A DNA stretch of 64,000 bases from Streptomyces canus (GCF_041435015.1 NZ_CP107989.1:1612001-1676000), one strand, 5' to 3'; shown: positions 42,576-52,062, counted from the first letter of the stretch. Notes: generated from the sequence alone by a model not told the origin. A program made the numbers and translations.

Positions 42576-44276
42576 TCAGCTGTGGTCGTGGCCCAGCGGG
42601 TCGCCCTCCGTCTCCGTGCCGGGGCCCGGACCGATCTGGATCCCGAAGTCGCCGTCGTACTTCCTGTGGCCCTCGATCACGGCGAGCTCGACGGCCTCGG
42701 AGCCCATCTCACCGCGCACGATCAACGGGTCCCGGCGCAGGTCGCGCATGAGGGCGACACACATGCCGATCATCACGAGCACGAAGGGCGCGGCGGCGAG
42801 GATCGTGAGGTTCTGCAGGCCGGTGAGCGCGTCGCCCTGGCCGCTGCCGACGAGCAGCATGATGGCGGCGACCGCTCCGGTGACCACACCCCAGAACACC
42901 ACCACGAATCGGCCGGGTTCGAGGGCGCCCCGCTGGGAGAGCGTGCCCATCACGATGGACGCGGCGTCCGCTCCCGAGACGAAGAAGATGCCGACCAGGA
43001 TCATCACCAGCAGACTGGTGGCGGTGGCGATGGGGAACTCCTGGAGCACGCCGAAGAGTTGGCCCTCCGGAGTCGACTCGCCGCCGAGCGCGCCGCCCTC
43101 CTTCAGCTTCATGGCCGTACCGCCGAAGATCGCGAACCAGACCAGGCTGACCGTGCTGGGCACGAGGATGACACCGCCGACGAACTGCCGGATGGTGCGG
43201 CCGCGGCTGATACGGGCGATGAACATGCCGACGAAGGGCGTCCAGGAGATCCACCAGGCCCAGTAGAAGACGGTCCAGCTGCCGAGCCAGTCCGCGACGC
43301 CCTTGCCACCGCTGGCCTCGGTGCGTCCGGCGAGCTGGGGCAGGTCGCCGAGGTAGGAGAAGACCGAGGTGGGCAGCAGGTCGAGCACGATGATCGTGGG
43401 TCCGGCGATGAACACGAAGACCGCGAGGATCAGGGCGAGCACCATGTTGGTGTTGGACAGCCACTGGATGCCCCGCTCGATGCCGGAGACGGCCGAGAGC
43501 ACGAAGGCCAGGGTCAGCACGGCGATGATCGTGACGAGCAGACCGGTGCTGACGTCGTCCATCCAGTCCAGTTCCTGGAAGCCGGAGCCGATCTGGAGGG
43601 CGCCGAGACCGAGAGAGGCCGCGGAGCCGAAGACGGTGGCGATGATCGCGAGGATGTCGATCACCCGGCCCACACCGCCGTTCGCGTGCCTCTCCCCGAT
43701 GAGCGGGGTGAAGACGGCGCTGATGGTCTGGCGCCTGCGCTTGCGGAAGGTGCTGTAGGCGATGCCGAGTCCGACCACCGCGTAGATCGCCCAGGGGTGC
43801 AGGGTCCAGTGGAAGAGGGTGGTGGCCATCGCCGTCTCCATGCGTTCACCGGAGTTGGCGGGGTTCGTGCCCGGCGGCGGGGTCGTGTAGTGCGAGAGCG
43901 GCTCGCTGACGCCGTAGAACATCAGGCCGATGCCCATGCCGGCGCTGAACATCATCGCGACCCAGGACACGGTCTTGAACTCGGGTTCCTCGCCCTCGGC
44001 GCCCAGGTGGATACGGCCGTAGCGGCTCATCGCGAGCCACAGGGCGAACACCACGAAACACGAGGCGGCCAGCATGAAGGCCCAGCCGCCGTTGTGGATC
44101 AGCCCGTTGAGCATGGAGGTGGAGACGTCCTCCAGCGAGTCCGTCGCCGCCCAGCCCCAGATCACGAAGGCCAGGGTGATGGCGGCGGTGACTCCGAACA
44201 CCACCCGGTCGGTCTGGTGGCCGAGAGTCCCCGCGGGGTCTTCCCGGCCACCTCTCTTCTTCAGCTCTTCCGTCAT
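42576..44276 (-). CDS. BCCT-family choline/glycine-betaine transporter
   Basis: A 566-aa secondary transporter with 12 predicted helices. Family motifs are SAGMGIGLMFYGVSEPLSHY, the Trp-rich helix-8 region FYWAWWISWTPFVGMFIARI, and SRGRTIRQFVGG. Substrate is likely a trimethylammonium compatible solute, coupled to Na+ or H+, for osmoprotection. The C-terminus is soluble and acidic with a final GHDHS. Start: ATG 44276 (MTEELKKRGG) with GGAAGG upstream; the GTG three codons earlier is too close to that site. Confidence 0.95.
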   Translation of the reverse strand: MTEELKKRGGREDPAGTLGHQTDRVVFGVTAAITLAFVIWGWAATDSLEDVSTSMLNGLIHNGGWAFMLAASCFVVFALWLAMSRYGRIHLGAEGEEPEFKTVSWVAMMFSAGMGIGLMFYGVSEPLSHYTTPPPGTNPANSGERMETAMATTLFHWTLHPWAIYAVVGLGIAYSTFRKRRRQTISAVFTPLIGERHANGGVGRVIDILAIIATVFGSAASLGLGALQIGSGFQELDWMDDVSTGLLVTIIAVLTLAFVLSAVSGIERGIQWLSNTNMVLALILAVFVFIAGPTIIVLDLLPTSVFSYLGDLPQLAGRTEASGGKGVADWLGSWTVFYWAWWISWTPFVGMFIARISRGRTIRQFVGGVILVPSTVSLVWFAIFGGTAMKLKEGGALGGESTPEGQLFGVLQEFPIATATSLLVMILVGIFFVSGADAASIVMGTLSQRGALEPGRFVVVFWGVVTGAVAAIMLLVGSGQGDALTGLQNLTILAAAPFVLVMIGMCVALMRDLRRDPLIVRGEMGSEAVELAVIEGHRKYDGDFGIQIGPGPGTETEGDPLGHDHS

Positions 44277-44459
44277 CTGCGGCACCTTCCCCTGGGGCGG
44301 CGGATACGCCGGTTTTCACACAGTTCCCCAGGACCTACCACAGGTGCCACAGATCAGACTCCTCGACGAACGCGCCCCCTACCACCTCACAGTCGGCGTC
44401 CTAGGGCGAGTTCGTCCTTCACCTCCAGGTACTGGGCGTCGGTGAGCCGACGCGGATCG

Positions 44460-46433
44460 TCATCCTCCCTCCGGGACGCGGTGGGCGGTGTGCGGGGCCC
44501 GGACTCCGTCAAGGGCCCCCGCCGCCTCGGGTACGGCGGTCTCGGCGCCCTTCGTGGCATGGGCGAAGGCGGCGGCGCCGCCGACCAGCGGGACGCGGGC
44601 CGACGTGCGGGACAGGTCGATCGTGAGGGTGGGCTTGGTGGACGGCGGGTCGATGAGGTCCTTGTCGGTGCCCGCGACGATCAGGGCGAGGCGGTGGCCC
44701 GCCGGGACGACGTGGTCCGTGGCGCCGAGGTCCAGGGTGATGGTGTACGCCGTGCCCGGGGTGAGCGGGACGCCCTTTCCGGGGTCGGCGTAATGGCCGA
44801 GGTCGGCCCAGCCGCGGCTGACGACCGTGTAGTCGACGGCGCTGGTCTTCGCCTGCGTCTCCTTGAAGCAGGCGCTGTCACCCGACGTGCCGACACCCCA
44901 GCAGGTGCGGTGGGTGAGGGTGGCGATGCCTTCGCCCGCGGCCGCGTAGTCGCGGATGGTGTCGGGGCCGAGGTCCACGAGTACGGCGGAGAGGTGGGCC
45001 GTGGTGGTGGTCGGGCTCGCTGTCACGGTGACCTTGGAGGAGCCGGACAGGCGGAGGTCCTTGGTGAGGGTTCCGGTGGTGAAGCCCGCCTTGTCGGGGG
45101 TGGACGTGTCGATCCGGGCGGCCCAGTCGGTCTCGCTCAGCGCGGGGTCGTCGGTGAAGGTCTCGGTGCCCTTGGCCTTGCTCAGACCGAGGGTGCCGAC
45201 GCCGGGCCGGTACCCCTTCGCGGGGCGCAGGGTCGTGGTGGCCGTGCCGCGCGGGGGCCAGGTCTTCGAGGTGACCCACTGATCGGGGTGGCGCTCGATG
45301 TCGGCCATGGGTTCACGGTCGATGCCGTTGGCGTAGCCGAGGAGTTCGTGGTCGAACCAGCGGTGCAGGGTGTCGACCCATTGCGCGCGGCGGAAGTCGA
45401 AGGGGTCGACGTGGCCGGTCTGGGAGAGCCAGATCTTGCGCTCGACGCCGTTCTTCGCGAGGGCGTCCCACCACGGACCGAGGTGCTGGAGGCGGACGTT
45501 GAGGTCCTGCATGCCATGGATCGCGAAGACGCTGGCCTTGACCTTGCGGGCGTCCTTCACGTAGTCGCGCTCGGTCCAGAGCGGGGTCCGGTCTCCGGTG
45601 CGGGGCGCCTGGTCGACGAGCTTCTGCTGGACGGCGGCGCACTTGGCGCGGGCGTCGGGGCTGTCGACGTAGTCGGAGAGCCAGTCGGGGCCGGAGTCGT
45701 AGAGCGGGGCGCCCTGGGAGAAGAAGTAGTCGTACCAGGTGGAGATGGCGCTGATCGGGACGATGGTCTTCAGGCCCTTGACCCCGGTGGCGGCGACGCC
45801 GTTGGCGATGGTGCCGTCCCAGCTCTTGCCGATCATGCCGGTCTTGCCGTTGGTCCAGGTGGCCTTGGCCTTCGCTGTGCCCGTGCGGCTGGTGTAGGCG
45901 GTGGCTCGGCCGTTCAGCCAGTCGACCACCGCCTTGGCGGACTGGATGTCGGAGCGGCCACCGACGTCCACACAGCCGTCGGAGCGGTTGGTACCGGCGA
46001 GGTCGACCCCGACGAAGGCGTAGCCGCGGGGCACGAAGTAGTTGTCGTAGAACAGCGGCATCTGGACGACGTTGCCCTGGGCATCGTACGTCTTCAGCTG
46101 ACTCTCGTTGCCGCGTCCGCAGCAGGAGTAGTAGGGGCTGGCGTCCATGATGACCGGGACCTTGCGGCCCTGCTGGGCGGGTTCGCGGGGCCGGACGATG
46201 TCGACGGCGACGCGGTCGGTCTTTCCGTCACCGTCGCCGTCGAGCCGGGTGTCCACCCAGACGGCCTCGCGGACGGCGTTGCCGTACGAGTAGACCGGTT
46301 GGCTCTCTCGCGGGGCCGTCCGCTCCTGTGCCTGTGCGGTCGCGGGCGCGAGGAAGGTCGCCAGCAGGGCGGCGGTGGCCGCGGCGGCTGTCGCGAGCGG
46401 TCTCCAGATCATGAAGCGCGTGCGTTTCGACAT
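44460..46433 (-). CDS. Secreted Xaa-Pro dipeptidyl-peptidase (S15/CocE-like)
   Basis: A 657-aa exported serine peptidase. The signal peptide is MSKRTRFMIWRPLATAAAAT and on to about residue 36 (AQAQ). The alpha/beta-hydrolase domain has nucleophile Ser204 in GMIGKSWDGTIANG; the His is in LSQTGHVDPFDF, and an acidic residue is likely in DALAKNG or nearby. The C-terminal jelly-roll X-PRO_C domain (about 430-620) is present. It should release X-Pro dipeptides outside the cell. Divergent from the secreted M1 aminopeptidase 160 bp away, so the pair could act together in peptide use. Confidence 0.93.
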   Translation of the reverse strand: MSKRTRFMIWRPLATAAAATAALLATFLAPATAQAQERTAPRESQPVYSYGNAVREAVWVDTRLDGDGDGKTDRVAVDIVRPREPAQQGRKVPVIMDASPYYSCCGRGNESQLKTYDAQGNVVQMPLFYDNYFVPRGYAFVGVDLAGTNRSDGCVDVGGRSDIQSAKAVVDWLNGRATAYTSRTGTAKAKATWTNGKTGMIGKSWDGTIANGVAATGVKGLKTIVPISAISTWYDYFFSQGAPLYDSGPDWLSDYVDSPDARAKCAAVQQKLVDQAPRTGDRTPLWTERDYVKDARKVKASVFAIHGMQDLNVRLQHLGPWWDALAKNGVERKIWLSQTGHVDPFDFRRAQWVDTLHRWFDHELLGYANGIDREPMADIERHPDQWVTSKTWPPRGTATTTLRPAKGYRPGVGTLGLSKAKGTETFTDDPALSETDWAARIDTSTPDKAGFTTGTLTKDLRLSGSSKVTVTASPTTTTAHLSAVLVDLGPDTIRDYAAAGEGIATLTHRTCWGVGTSGDSACFKETQAKTSAVDYTVVSRGWADLGHYADPGKGVPLTPGTAYTITLDLGATDHVVPAGHRLALIVAGTDKDLIDPPSTKPTLTIDLSRTSARVPLVGGAAAFAHATKGAETAVPEAAGALDGVRAPHTAHRVPEGG

Positions 46434-46594
46434 GCGCGGACGGTACAGCGGTCAACTCCCGTGCAAAAGAGGGCCCCTTGAGACCATGACGGCCGAATGG
46501 CGATCGTGTGACAGGAGTGCCCATGGACACATCCAGCTCACAGGTGGTGAATAGGCTGCGAACAGACTTCGTGCCCCTACGACTTGGAGCTTTC

Positions 46595-48109
46595 GTGCAC
46601 CGCAGACTCATCGCACCGGGCGCACTCGCGACGGCCTCCCTGATGCTGGCGATCCCGGCGTCGGCAGCGGGCTTCTCCCCCGGCGCACCGGGTATCGGCG
46701 ACCCCTACTACCCGGCCTACGGCAACGGCGGATACGACGTCTCCCACTACGACCTGCGGCTGAAGTACCAGCCGGCGACGGACGAGTTGGAGGGAACGGC
46801 GACTCTTCTCGCGCGCACCACGCAGGATCTGTCCCGCTTCGATCTGGACTTTCTGCTCGACGCGAGCGAGGTGCGGGTCAACGGCGCCAAGGCGTCGTTC
46901 ACGACCTCCGGTGAGCACGAGTTGGAGATCACGCCGAAGTCGCCCCTGGCCAAGGGCACGTCCGTGACCGTGGTGGTCCGCTACAGCGGGGTGCCGTCGT
47001 CGAAGCAGGCGTACGGCTTCACCAGCTGGCACCGCACTCCTGACGGCGGGGTCGGGGCGAACGAGCCCGAGGCGGCCTGGTGGTGGTTCCCGAGCAACGA
47101 CCACCCGCTCGACAAGGCCACCTACGACGTGTCGGTCCTGGTGCCGGACGGCAGCCAGGCCATCTCCAACGGAACGCTCCAGTCGACGAGTTCACGCCTC
47201 GGCTGGACGCGCTACACCTGGCGCTCCGACAAACCGCAGGCCACCTATCTCGCGACCCTGGCCGTCGGGAAGTTCGACGTCACGACCGGGACGACCGACG
47301 GCGGGATCCCGGTCGTCAACGCCTACAGCAAGGACCTCGGGGCCAACTACGGCGCGGCCCGTGCCAGTGTCGAGCGGACCGGGGAGATCGCCGACTGGCT
47401 GAGCGGATACTTCGGGCCGTATCCCTTCAACGCGCTCGGCGGATATGTGCCGAACACCACCACCGGGTACGCGCTGGAGACGCAGACCCGCCCGTTCTAC
47501 AGCCCGCGGCAGTTCGCGAACGGGTCCAACACCTCCGTGGTCGTGCACGAGTTGGCCCACCAGTGGTACGGCGACCTCGTGTCCGTGCGCGGCTGGAAGG
47601 ACATCTGGGTCAACGAGGGCTTCGCACGGTACGCGCAGTGGCTGTGGTCCGAGCACGAGGGCGAGGGGACGGCGCAGGAACTCGCCGACTACGTGTACGC
47701 CTCGCATCCGGCCGACGACGCGTTCTGGACGGTGAAGCCGGGTGATCCCGGGCCGGAGAACCAGTTCGACCTCGCCGTCTACGACCGGGGTGCGCTGGCC
47801 CTGCAGGCGCTGCGGAACGAGATCGGCGACGAGGCCTTCTTCGCCGTGCTGAAGGGCTGGCCGCAGAAGTACGCGTACGGCAACGCGTCCGTCGCCGACT
47901 TCCAGAGGTACGCCGAGGAGGTGTCCGGGCAGCCGCTGGCGGCGCTGTTCGACACGTGGCTGTTCCAGCCGTCGAAGCCGGGGGCGCCGGCGGCGCGGGG
48001 CGCGTCGATCGCGAAGGCCGGGGAGGCCGCGGACGCCTCCGTGCAGCCGAAGTCGTGGAAGAAGATCGCGGCGACGAACGACGTGCACGAGCAGGAGCAC
48101 GGCGAGTAG
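46595..48109 (+). CDS. Secreted M1-family metallopeptidase
   Basis: A 504-aa zinc aminopeptidase. A Sec signal peptide spans about 1-25 (cleavage near ASAAG). The N-terminal beta domain is followed by the catalytic domain with H318-E-L-A-H322 in VVVHELAHQWYGD and the third ligand Glu341 in WVNEGFARYAQ. The usual GAMEN exopeptidase motif is not seen at its expected place (NTTTGYALETQT is there), as in several streptomycete members. The helical C-terminal domain of longer M1 enzymes is absent; the tail after about 470 is Ala/Lys-rich. Start: GTG 46595 with TTGGAG upstream; an upstream extension is unnecessary. Confidence 0.93.
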   Translation: MHRRLIAPGALATASLMLAIPASAAGFSPGAPGIGDPYYPAYGNGGYDVSHYDLRLKYQPATDELEGTATLLARTTQDLSRFDLDFLLDASEVRVNGAKASFTTSGEHELEITPKSPLAKGTSVTVVVRYSGVPSSKQAYGFTSWHRTPDGGVGANEPEAAWWWFPSNDHPLDKATYDVSVLVPDGSQAISNGTLQSTSSRLGWTRYTWRSDKPQATYLATLAVGKFDVTTGTTDGGIPVVNAYSKDLGANYGAARASVERTGEIADWLSGYFGPYPFNALGGYVPNTTTGYALETQTRPFYSPRQFANGSNTSVVVHELAHQWYGDLVSVRGWKDIWVNEGFARYAQWLWSEHEGEGTAQELADYVYASHPADDAFWTVKPGDPGPENQFDLAVYDRGALALQALRNEIGDEAFFAVLKGWPQKYAYGNASVADFQRYAEEVSGQPLAALFDTWLFQPSKPGAPAARGASIAKAGEAADASVQPKSWKKIAATNDVHEQEHGE

Positions 48110-48219
48110 GGCCTGGGGTTCTGGCGAAGGGTACGACTCCAGAACTCCGTGGGCGTCCGACCGGCGTTCTGCGACGCTTCCGCAGCCCGCGAGGGCCGGT
48201 CCGAACAGGATCAGGAGTT

Positions 48220-49125
48220 TCAGCGTGCCGATCCCACGCGGGCGAGGAGTGCGTCCCTGGTGATCGCGTCCGTCTCCGTCGACGGCACGGTGCAGGCGTG
48301 GGCGCCGGCCACCGCGCCGTACAGCGCGCACCGGTGCGGGGGTTCGCCGGTCAGGCGGCCGAGGAGGAAGGCGGCGGCGAAGGCGTCCCCGGCGCCGTTG
48401 GAGTCGATCACGGGGGCGGGGGGTGCGACCGGCGGGATGTGGGTCAGCTCGTCGTCGGTGAGGAGGTACGCACCCTCGGCGCCCGCGGTGGCGACGACCA
48501 CTTCGGCACGGCCGCGCGCGGCGATGTCGCGCAGGGTGTGCTCGGGGTCGGTGAGGGCGGCCGCGGACAGGAAAACCACGTCGGCGGCGAGGGCGAACGG
48601 CTCGTGGTACGGGTTCTCGCCGTCCCAGTCGTGGAGGTCGGTGGAGAGGGTGGCCCCGGTGTCCCGGAGGAGGGGAAGGGCGTGGGCGCAGGGGTGGGTG
48701 ATCGAGACGTGGACATGGCGGCTCGCCTCGGCGAGGGGCCTCAGGGTGTCCGGCGGGATGCGGTCGTCGGGGCGGGCGCGGCTGGTGTCGTACAGGGACA
48801 GGCGCCTGCCGTCGGGGCCGACGAGGTTGACCGCCCGCTTGGTCCCGGCGGGCTGGGGTACGGCGGTGAGGGCGATGCCGCGATCGCGGTGAAGGGCGCG
48901 GACGAGGTCGCCCTCGGGGTCGTCGCCGAGGAAGTCGAGGTGGTGGGTCTTCAGTCCGAGGGCACCGAGGCCCACGGCGACGAAGTCCCCGGTCTGTCCG
49001 GCGCGGGTGCGGATGCCGGAGTCGATCATGTAACTGTCGGCGTAGGGCAAGGGCAGCGCGGGGACGTACACGATGGTGTCCACCCCGGCCCCGCCGAGCA
49101 CGAGCACGTCGATGTCCCGGCTCAC
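48220..49125 (-). CDS. PfkB-family carbohydrate/nucleoside kinase
   Basis: A 301-aa ribokinase-superfamily kinase. The N-terminus has VLVLGGAGVDTIVYV, and IRTRAGQTGDFVAVGL contains the substrate-binding Gly-rich turn. The C-terminal PfkB signature with the catalytic Asp is IDSNGAGDAFAAAFLLGRL. Substrate may be a sugar or nucleoside. Start: GTG 49125, one nucleotide after the macro-domain stop codon, with GGGGAG 8 nt upstream inside that gene, so the two genes are co-translated. The partner suggests ribose or ADP-ribose breakdown products as substrate; that is inference. Confidence 0.92.
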   Translation of the reverse strand: MSRDIDVLVLGGAGVDTIVYVPALPLPYADSYMIDSGIRTRAGQTGDFVAVGLGALGLKTHHLDFLGDDPEGDLVRALHRDRGIALTAVPQPAGTKRAVNLVGPDGRRLSLYDTSRARPDDRIPPDTLRPLAEASRHVHVSITHPCAHALPLLRDTGATLSTDLHDWDGENPYHEPFALAADVVFLSAAALTDPEHTLRDIAARGRAEVVVATAGAEGAYLLTDDELTHIPPVAPPAPVIDSNGAGDAFAAAFLLGRLTGEPPHRCALYGAVAGAHACTVPSTETDAITRDALLARVGSAR

Positions 49126-49126
49126 G

Positions 49127-49609
49127 TCAATTCTCCCCGTGGTCGTAGACGGTGACGGCGACACCCCGCCTCACCAGCCGCTCGTTGATCAGCGGCTCCA
49201 CGCGGGACCACTTCCCGCCGGCCAGTCCGCACCCTATCCGTGGCATGTGCACGGACGCTGTGAGTTCCAGGGCCTTCTCGGCCAGGCGGCCCAGAGCCGC
49301 GTCGATCGCCTCGTACCGGACCGGGACGCCCTTGCTGCCGGTCCGTATCCCCCGCTGTCCGACCATGTTGGCCACCCAGACGTACGGCTCGACCTGCACG
49401 AACTGTGCGGCGCCCAACCCGAAGTCGTTCGACGCGCGCCCCCGGTGCCAGGCGCGGTACGCGGTCTCCGGCTCGGGCCACCTGCGCGACACCGCGACGA
49501 CGAAGCCCTTGCCCCAGCCCCCGAGGTCGTTGCAGACGTGCGCGATCAGCTTGATGCCCTTCGCCGACGGAGCGGTGGCGTCGCCTCGGATGTACGTGAT
49601 CTCCCCCAT
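49127..49609 (-). CDS. Macro-domain protein (ADP-ribose-binding/hydrolase)
   Basis: A 160-aa stand-alone macro domain. It shows YIRGDATAPSAKGIKLIAHV, then CNDLGGWGKGFVVAVSRR, and the terminal loop MPRIGCGLAGGKWSRVEPLI, all lining the ADP-ribose pocket. Its pattern resembles the ALC1/TARG1-like subclass that removes ADP-ribose from proteins or nucleic acid. The ATG 49609 is followed without gap by the PfkB kinase gene downstream. No ADP-ribosyltransferase gene is visible in the window. Confidence 0.93.
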   Translation of the reverse strand: MGEITYIRGDATAPSAKGIKLIAHVCNDLGGWGKGFVVAVSRRWPEPETAYRAWHRGRASNDFGLGAAQFVQVEPYVWVANMVGQRGIRTGSKGVPVRYEAIDAALGRLAEKALELTASVHMPRIGCGLAGGKWSRVEPLINERLVRRGVAVTVYDHGEN

Positions 49610-49648
49610 GACGCCACCGTAGAGGGCGCCACTGACAAAGGGGGTTCG

Positions 49649-51115
49649 TCAGTCCGTGAGGTCGGTCAGTTCGCGGTCTGCCGTGCGTTCGACCCTGCGG
49701 CGGATGCCGAACCAGCCGCCCACCAGGAGTACCGCGATCACCGGGATCAGCAGGAGCGTCCTGCGGCCGACCTCCGGGTCGTTCCACATCATGCCCAGGC
49801 AGGCGAGGAGGAAGACGATCGTGGTGATCTCCGTGGCCGGGCTGAAGGGCAGACGGAAGGAGGGGCGGGTGACCAGGCCCGCCCGTGCCCGGCGGACGAA
49901 GACCAGGTGGCAGATCATGATGATCACCCAGGTACTGATGACGCCGAGGGAGGCGACGTTCAGCACGATCTCGAAGGCCTGGCTCGGCATGAGGTAGTTC
50001 AGGCCGACGCCGAGGACGCAGACCGCGCAGGTGAGCAGGATGCCGCCGTAGGGGACCTGGCTGCGGTTCATGCGGGCCGTGAACTTCGGGGCCGAGCCCG
50101 CCGTCGCCATGGAGCGCAGGATGCGGCCGGTGGAGTACAGGCCCGAGTTCAGCGAGGACATCGCCGCGGTCAGGACCACCAGGTTCATCACGTCACCGGC
50201 CGCCGGGATCCCGATCTTCGACAGGACCGTGACGAAGGGGCTCTCGTCGGCCGAGTAGACCGAACCCGGCAGGAGCAGGGCCAGGAGGACGACCGAGCCG
50301 ACGTAGAACAGGCCCACTCGCCACATGATCGAGTTCACCGCGCGCGGGACGACCTTCTCCGGTTCCGCCGTCTCCCCCGCCGCGACCCCGACCAGCTCCA
50401 GCGCGGCGTAGGCGAAGATCACGCCCTGCATGACGAGGACGACCGGCATCACGCCGTGCGGGAGGACACCGCCGTTGTCGGTGATCACACTCGGACCGGG
50501 TGTGCCACCGCCCACCTCGTGCTGAGTGGCCAGCAGGAAGATGCCGATCAGCATGAAGCCGACGAGCGTGGCGACCTTGATGATCGCGAACCAGAACTCC
50601 ATCTCGCCGAAGATCTTCACCGAGATCAGGTTCACGGCGAGGACCACGGCCAGCGCGATCAGGGCCAGCGTCCACTGGGGGATGTCGGTGAACAGGCTCC
50701 AGTAGTGGGTGTAGAGCGCGATCGCGGTGATGTCGGCGATGCCGGTCGTCGACCAGTTCAGGAAGTACATCCAGCCGGCGACGTAGGCCCCTTTCTCGCC
50801 GAGGAACTCCCGCGCGTACGACACGAAGGAGCCCGAGGAGGGCCGGTAGAGGACCAGCTCGCCCAGGGCACGGACGACGAAGAAGGCGAAGACGCCGCAG
50901 ACCAGGTAGGCCAGCGCCAGCGCCGGGCCCGCGGTGTGGAGGCGTCCTCCGGCGCCCAGGAAGAGGCCGGTGCCGATCGCGCCGCCGATGGCGATCATGT
51001 TGACGTGGCGGGCCTTGAGGTCCTTGCTGTAGCCGGCGTCGCCCGCGTCGGCGGGCACCCGGGCCACGTCGGTGCGGGCGGCGGCCTGTGCCGATTGCAC
51101 GGCGTCCTTGCTCAC
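49649..51115 (-). CDS. Amino-acid permease (APC superfamily, AAT family)
   Basis: A 488-aa transporter with 12 predicted helices. The family motif is HVNMIAIGGAIGTGLFLGAGGRL in the first helix region, followed by FAFFVVRALGELVLYRPSSG. It resembles GABA/asparagine/proline permeases; the substrate cannot be fixed. The N-terminal 35 residues are soluble. Start: GTG 51115 (VSKDAVQSAQ), without a good ribosome binding site; the longer frame upstream is Cys/Arg-rich and not coding. It is divergent from the MerR regulator, which may control it. Confidence 0.92.
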   Translation of the reverse strand: MSKDAVQSAQAAARTDVARVPADAGDAGYSKDLKARHVNMIAIGGAIGTGLFLGAGGRLHTAGPALALAYLVCGVFAFFVVRALGELVLYRPSSGSFVSYAREFLGEKGAYVAGWMYFLNWSTTGIADITAIALYTHYWSLFTDIPQWTLALIALAVVLAVNLISVKIFGEMEFWFAIIKVATLVGFMLIGIFLLATQHEVGGGTPGPSVITDNGGVLPHGVMPVVLVMQGVIFAYAALELVGVAAGETAEPEKVVPRAVNSIMWRVGLFYVGSVVLLALLLPGSVYSADESPFVTVLSKIGIPAAGDVMNLVVLTAAMSSLNSGLYSTGRILRSMATAGSAPKFTARMNRSQVPYGGILLTCAVCVLGVGLNYLMPSQAFEIVLNVASLGVISTWVIIMICHLVFVRRARAGLVTRPSFRLPFSPATEITTIVFLLACLGMMWNDPEVGRRTLLLIPVIAVLLVGGWFGIRRRVERTADRELTDLTD

Positions 51116-51287
51116 AGGTGGTTCCACTCTCTGGTGCGCCCCGGCAGGTCTCGCTCGGGTTTCCGGACGTGCGTCGGCCCGTGCCCCCTTCGGTGATGGG
51201 CACAGGCCGAGGGCTCGCCTTCCCGGGAAGCCGCCCCGCACACGGTGGCGGACGTCACAGAGGCAGACGTCTCGAAGGTGGTCGGAA

Positions 51288-51316
51288 CAGGTGTCACAGC
51301 ACCAGGTGTCACAGCA
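51288..51316. promoter_or_regulatory. Direct repeat before the MerR gene
   Basis: CAGGTGTCACAGCA occurs twice, at 51288-51301 and 51303-51316, perfectly repeated with a 15-bp period, 27-55 bp upstream of the MerR start. It lies in the divergent region shared with the permease gene. Function as an operator is inferred from position. MerR proteins usually bind dyads rather than tandem repeats, so another factor may be involved. Confidence 0.45.
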
Positions 51317-51342
51317 ATGGTGAGACAGCGATACTGCTCCAC

Positions 51343-52062
51343 ATGACGACCGACACCTCAACCGACGCCGAGGAGCCGACCTTCACCGTCGACGAGCTGG
51401 CCGCGCAGGCGGGGGTCACGGTCCGCACGGTGCGCTTCTACGGCACGCGAGGGCTGCTGCCGCCGCCGGTGATCGGTCCGCGCCGGGTCGGTCACTACGG
51501 CCGCGAGCACCTCGCCCGCCTCGCGCTGATCGAGGAGCTCCAGCACCGGGGCATGACCCTCGCGGCAATCGAACGCTACGTGCAGCAGCTGCCGGCCGAC
51601 CTGAGCCCCCATGACCTCGCGATCCACCGGGCGGTGGTGGCCTCCTGGGCCCCGGACACCGTGGAGCTGGTGGCGCGCGAGGAGCTCCGGCGGCGGGCGG
51701 GACGGGCGCTGAGCGACGACGACCTGGAACGGCTCGCCGCGATGGACGTCGTACGACCGGACGGCGACGGCTACCGCGTCGACCTGGGCCTGCTCCGGCT
51801 CGGTGTCGGACTGCTCGACGTCCCGCTGTCGCTGGAGGCGATCCTGGCCTCGCGCAAGGTGCTCATCGAGCACTCCCGGGCCGCCGCGCACGAGTTGTCC
51901 CAGCTGTTCCGGGGCGAGGTGGCCCAACGTGACGCGCAGGACGTGAAATCACTGTCCGCGCACATGGAACCCCTGGTCGTGCAGGCCCTGTTGACGACCT
52001 TTCAGCGGTCGCTCAAGGAGGAGCTGCGGGAGTGGACGTCGGAGGTCGGCGGAGGCTCCTGA
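51343..52062 (+). CDS. MerR-family transcriptional regulator
   Basis: A 239-aa regulator. The N-terminal MerR winged helix is [20 protein letters not shown], then [19 protein letters not shown]. The coiled-coil dimer helix and a long C-terminal effector region (about 90-239) follow, without Cys clusters, so an organic ligand is more likely than a metal. Start: ATG 51343; the long open frame upstream is not needed. It is divergent from the amino-acid permease and convergent with the beta-oxidation operon. Confidence 0.92.
   Translation: MTTDTSTDAEEPTFTVDELAAQAGVTVRTVRFYGTRGLLPPPVIGPRRVGHYGREHLARLALIEELQHRGMTLAAIERYVQQLPADLSPHDLAIHRAVVASWAPDTVELVAREELRRRAGRALSDDDLERLAAMDVVRPDGDGYRVDLGLLRLGVGLLDVPLSLEAILASRKVLIEHSRAAAHELSQLFRGEVAQRDAQDVKSLSAHMEPLVVQALLTTFQRSLKEELREWTSEVGGGS

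Noticed and set aside
42567..46481. A plus-strand open frame of 1304 codons
   Set aside because: It is exactly antisense to the BCCT transporter and X-Pro peptidase genes, is rich in Gly/Asp/Glu/Arg/Val low-complexity sequence and matches no family. It is a GC-bias shadow.
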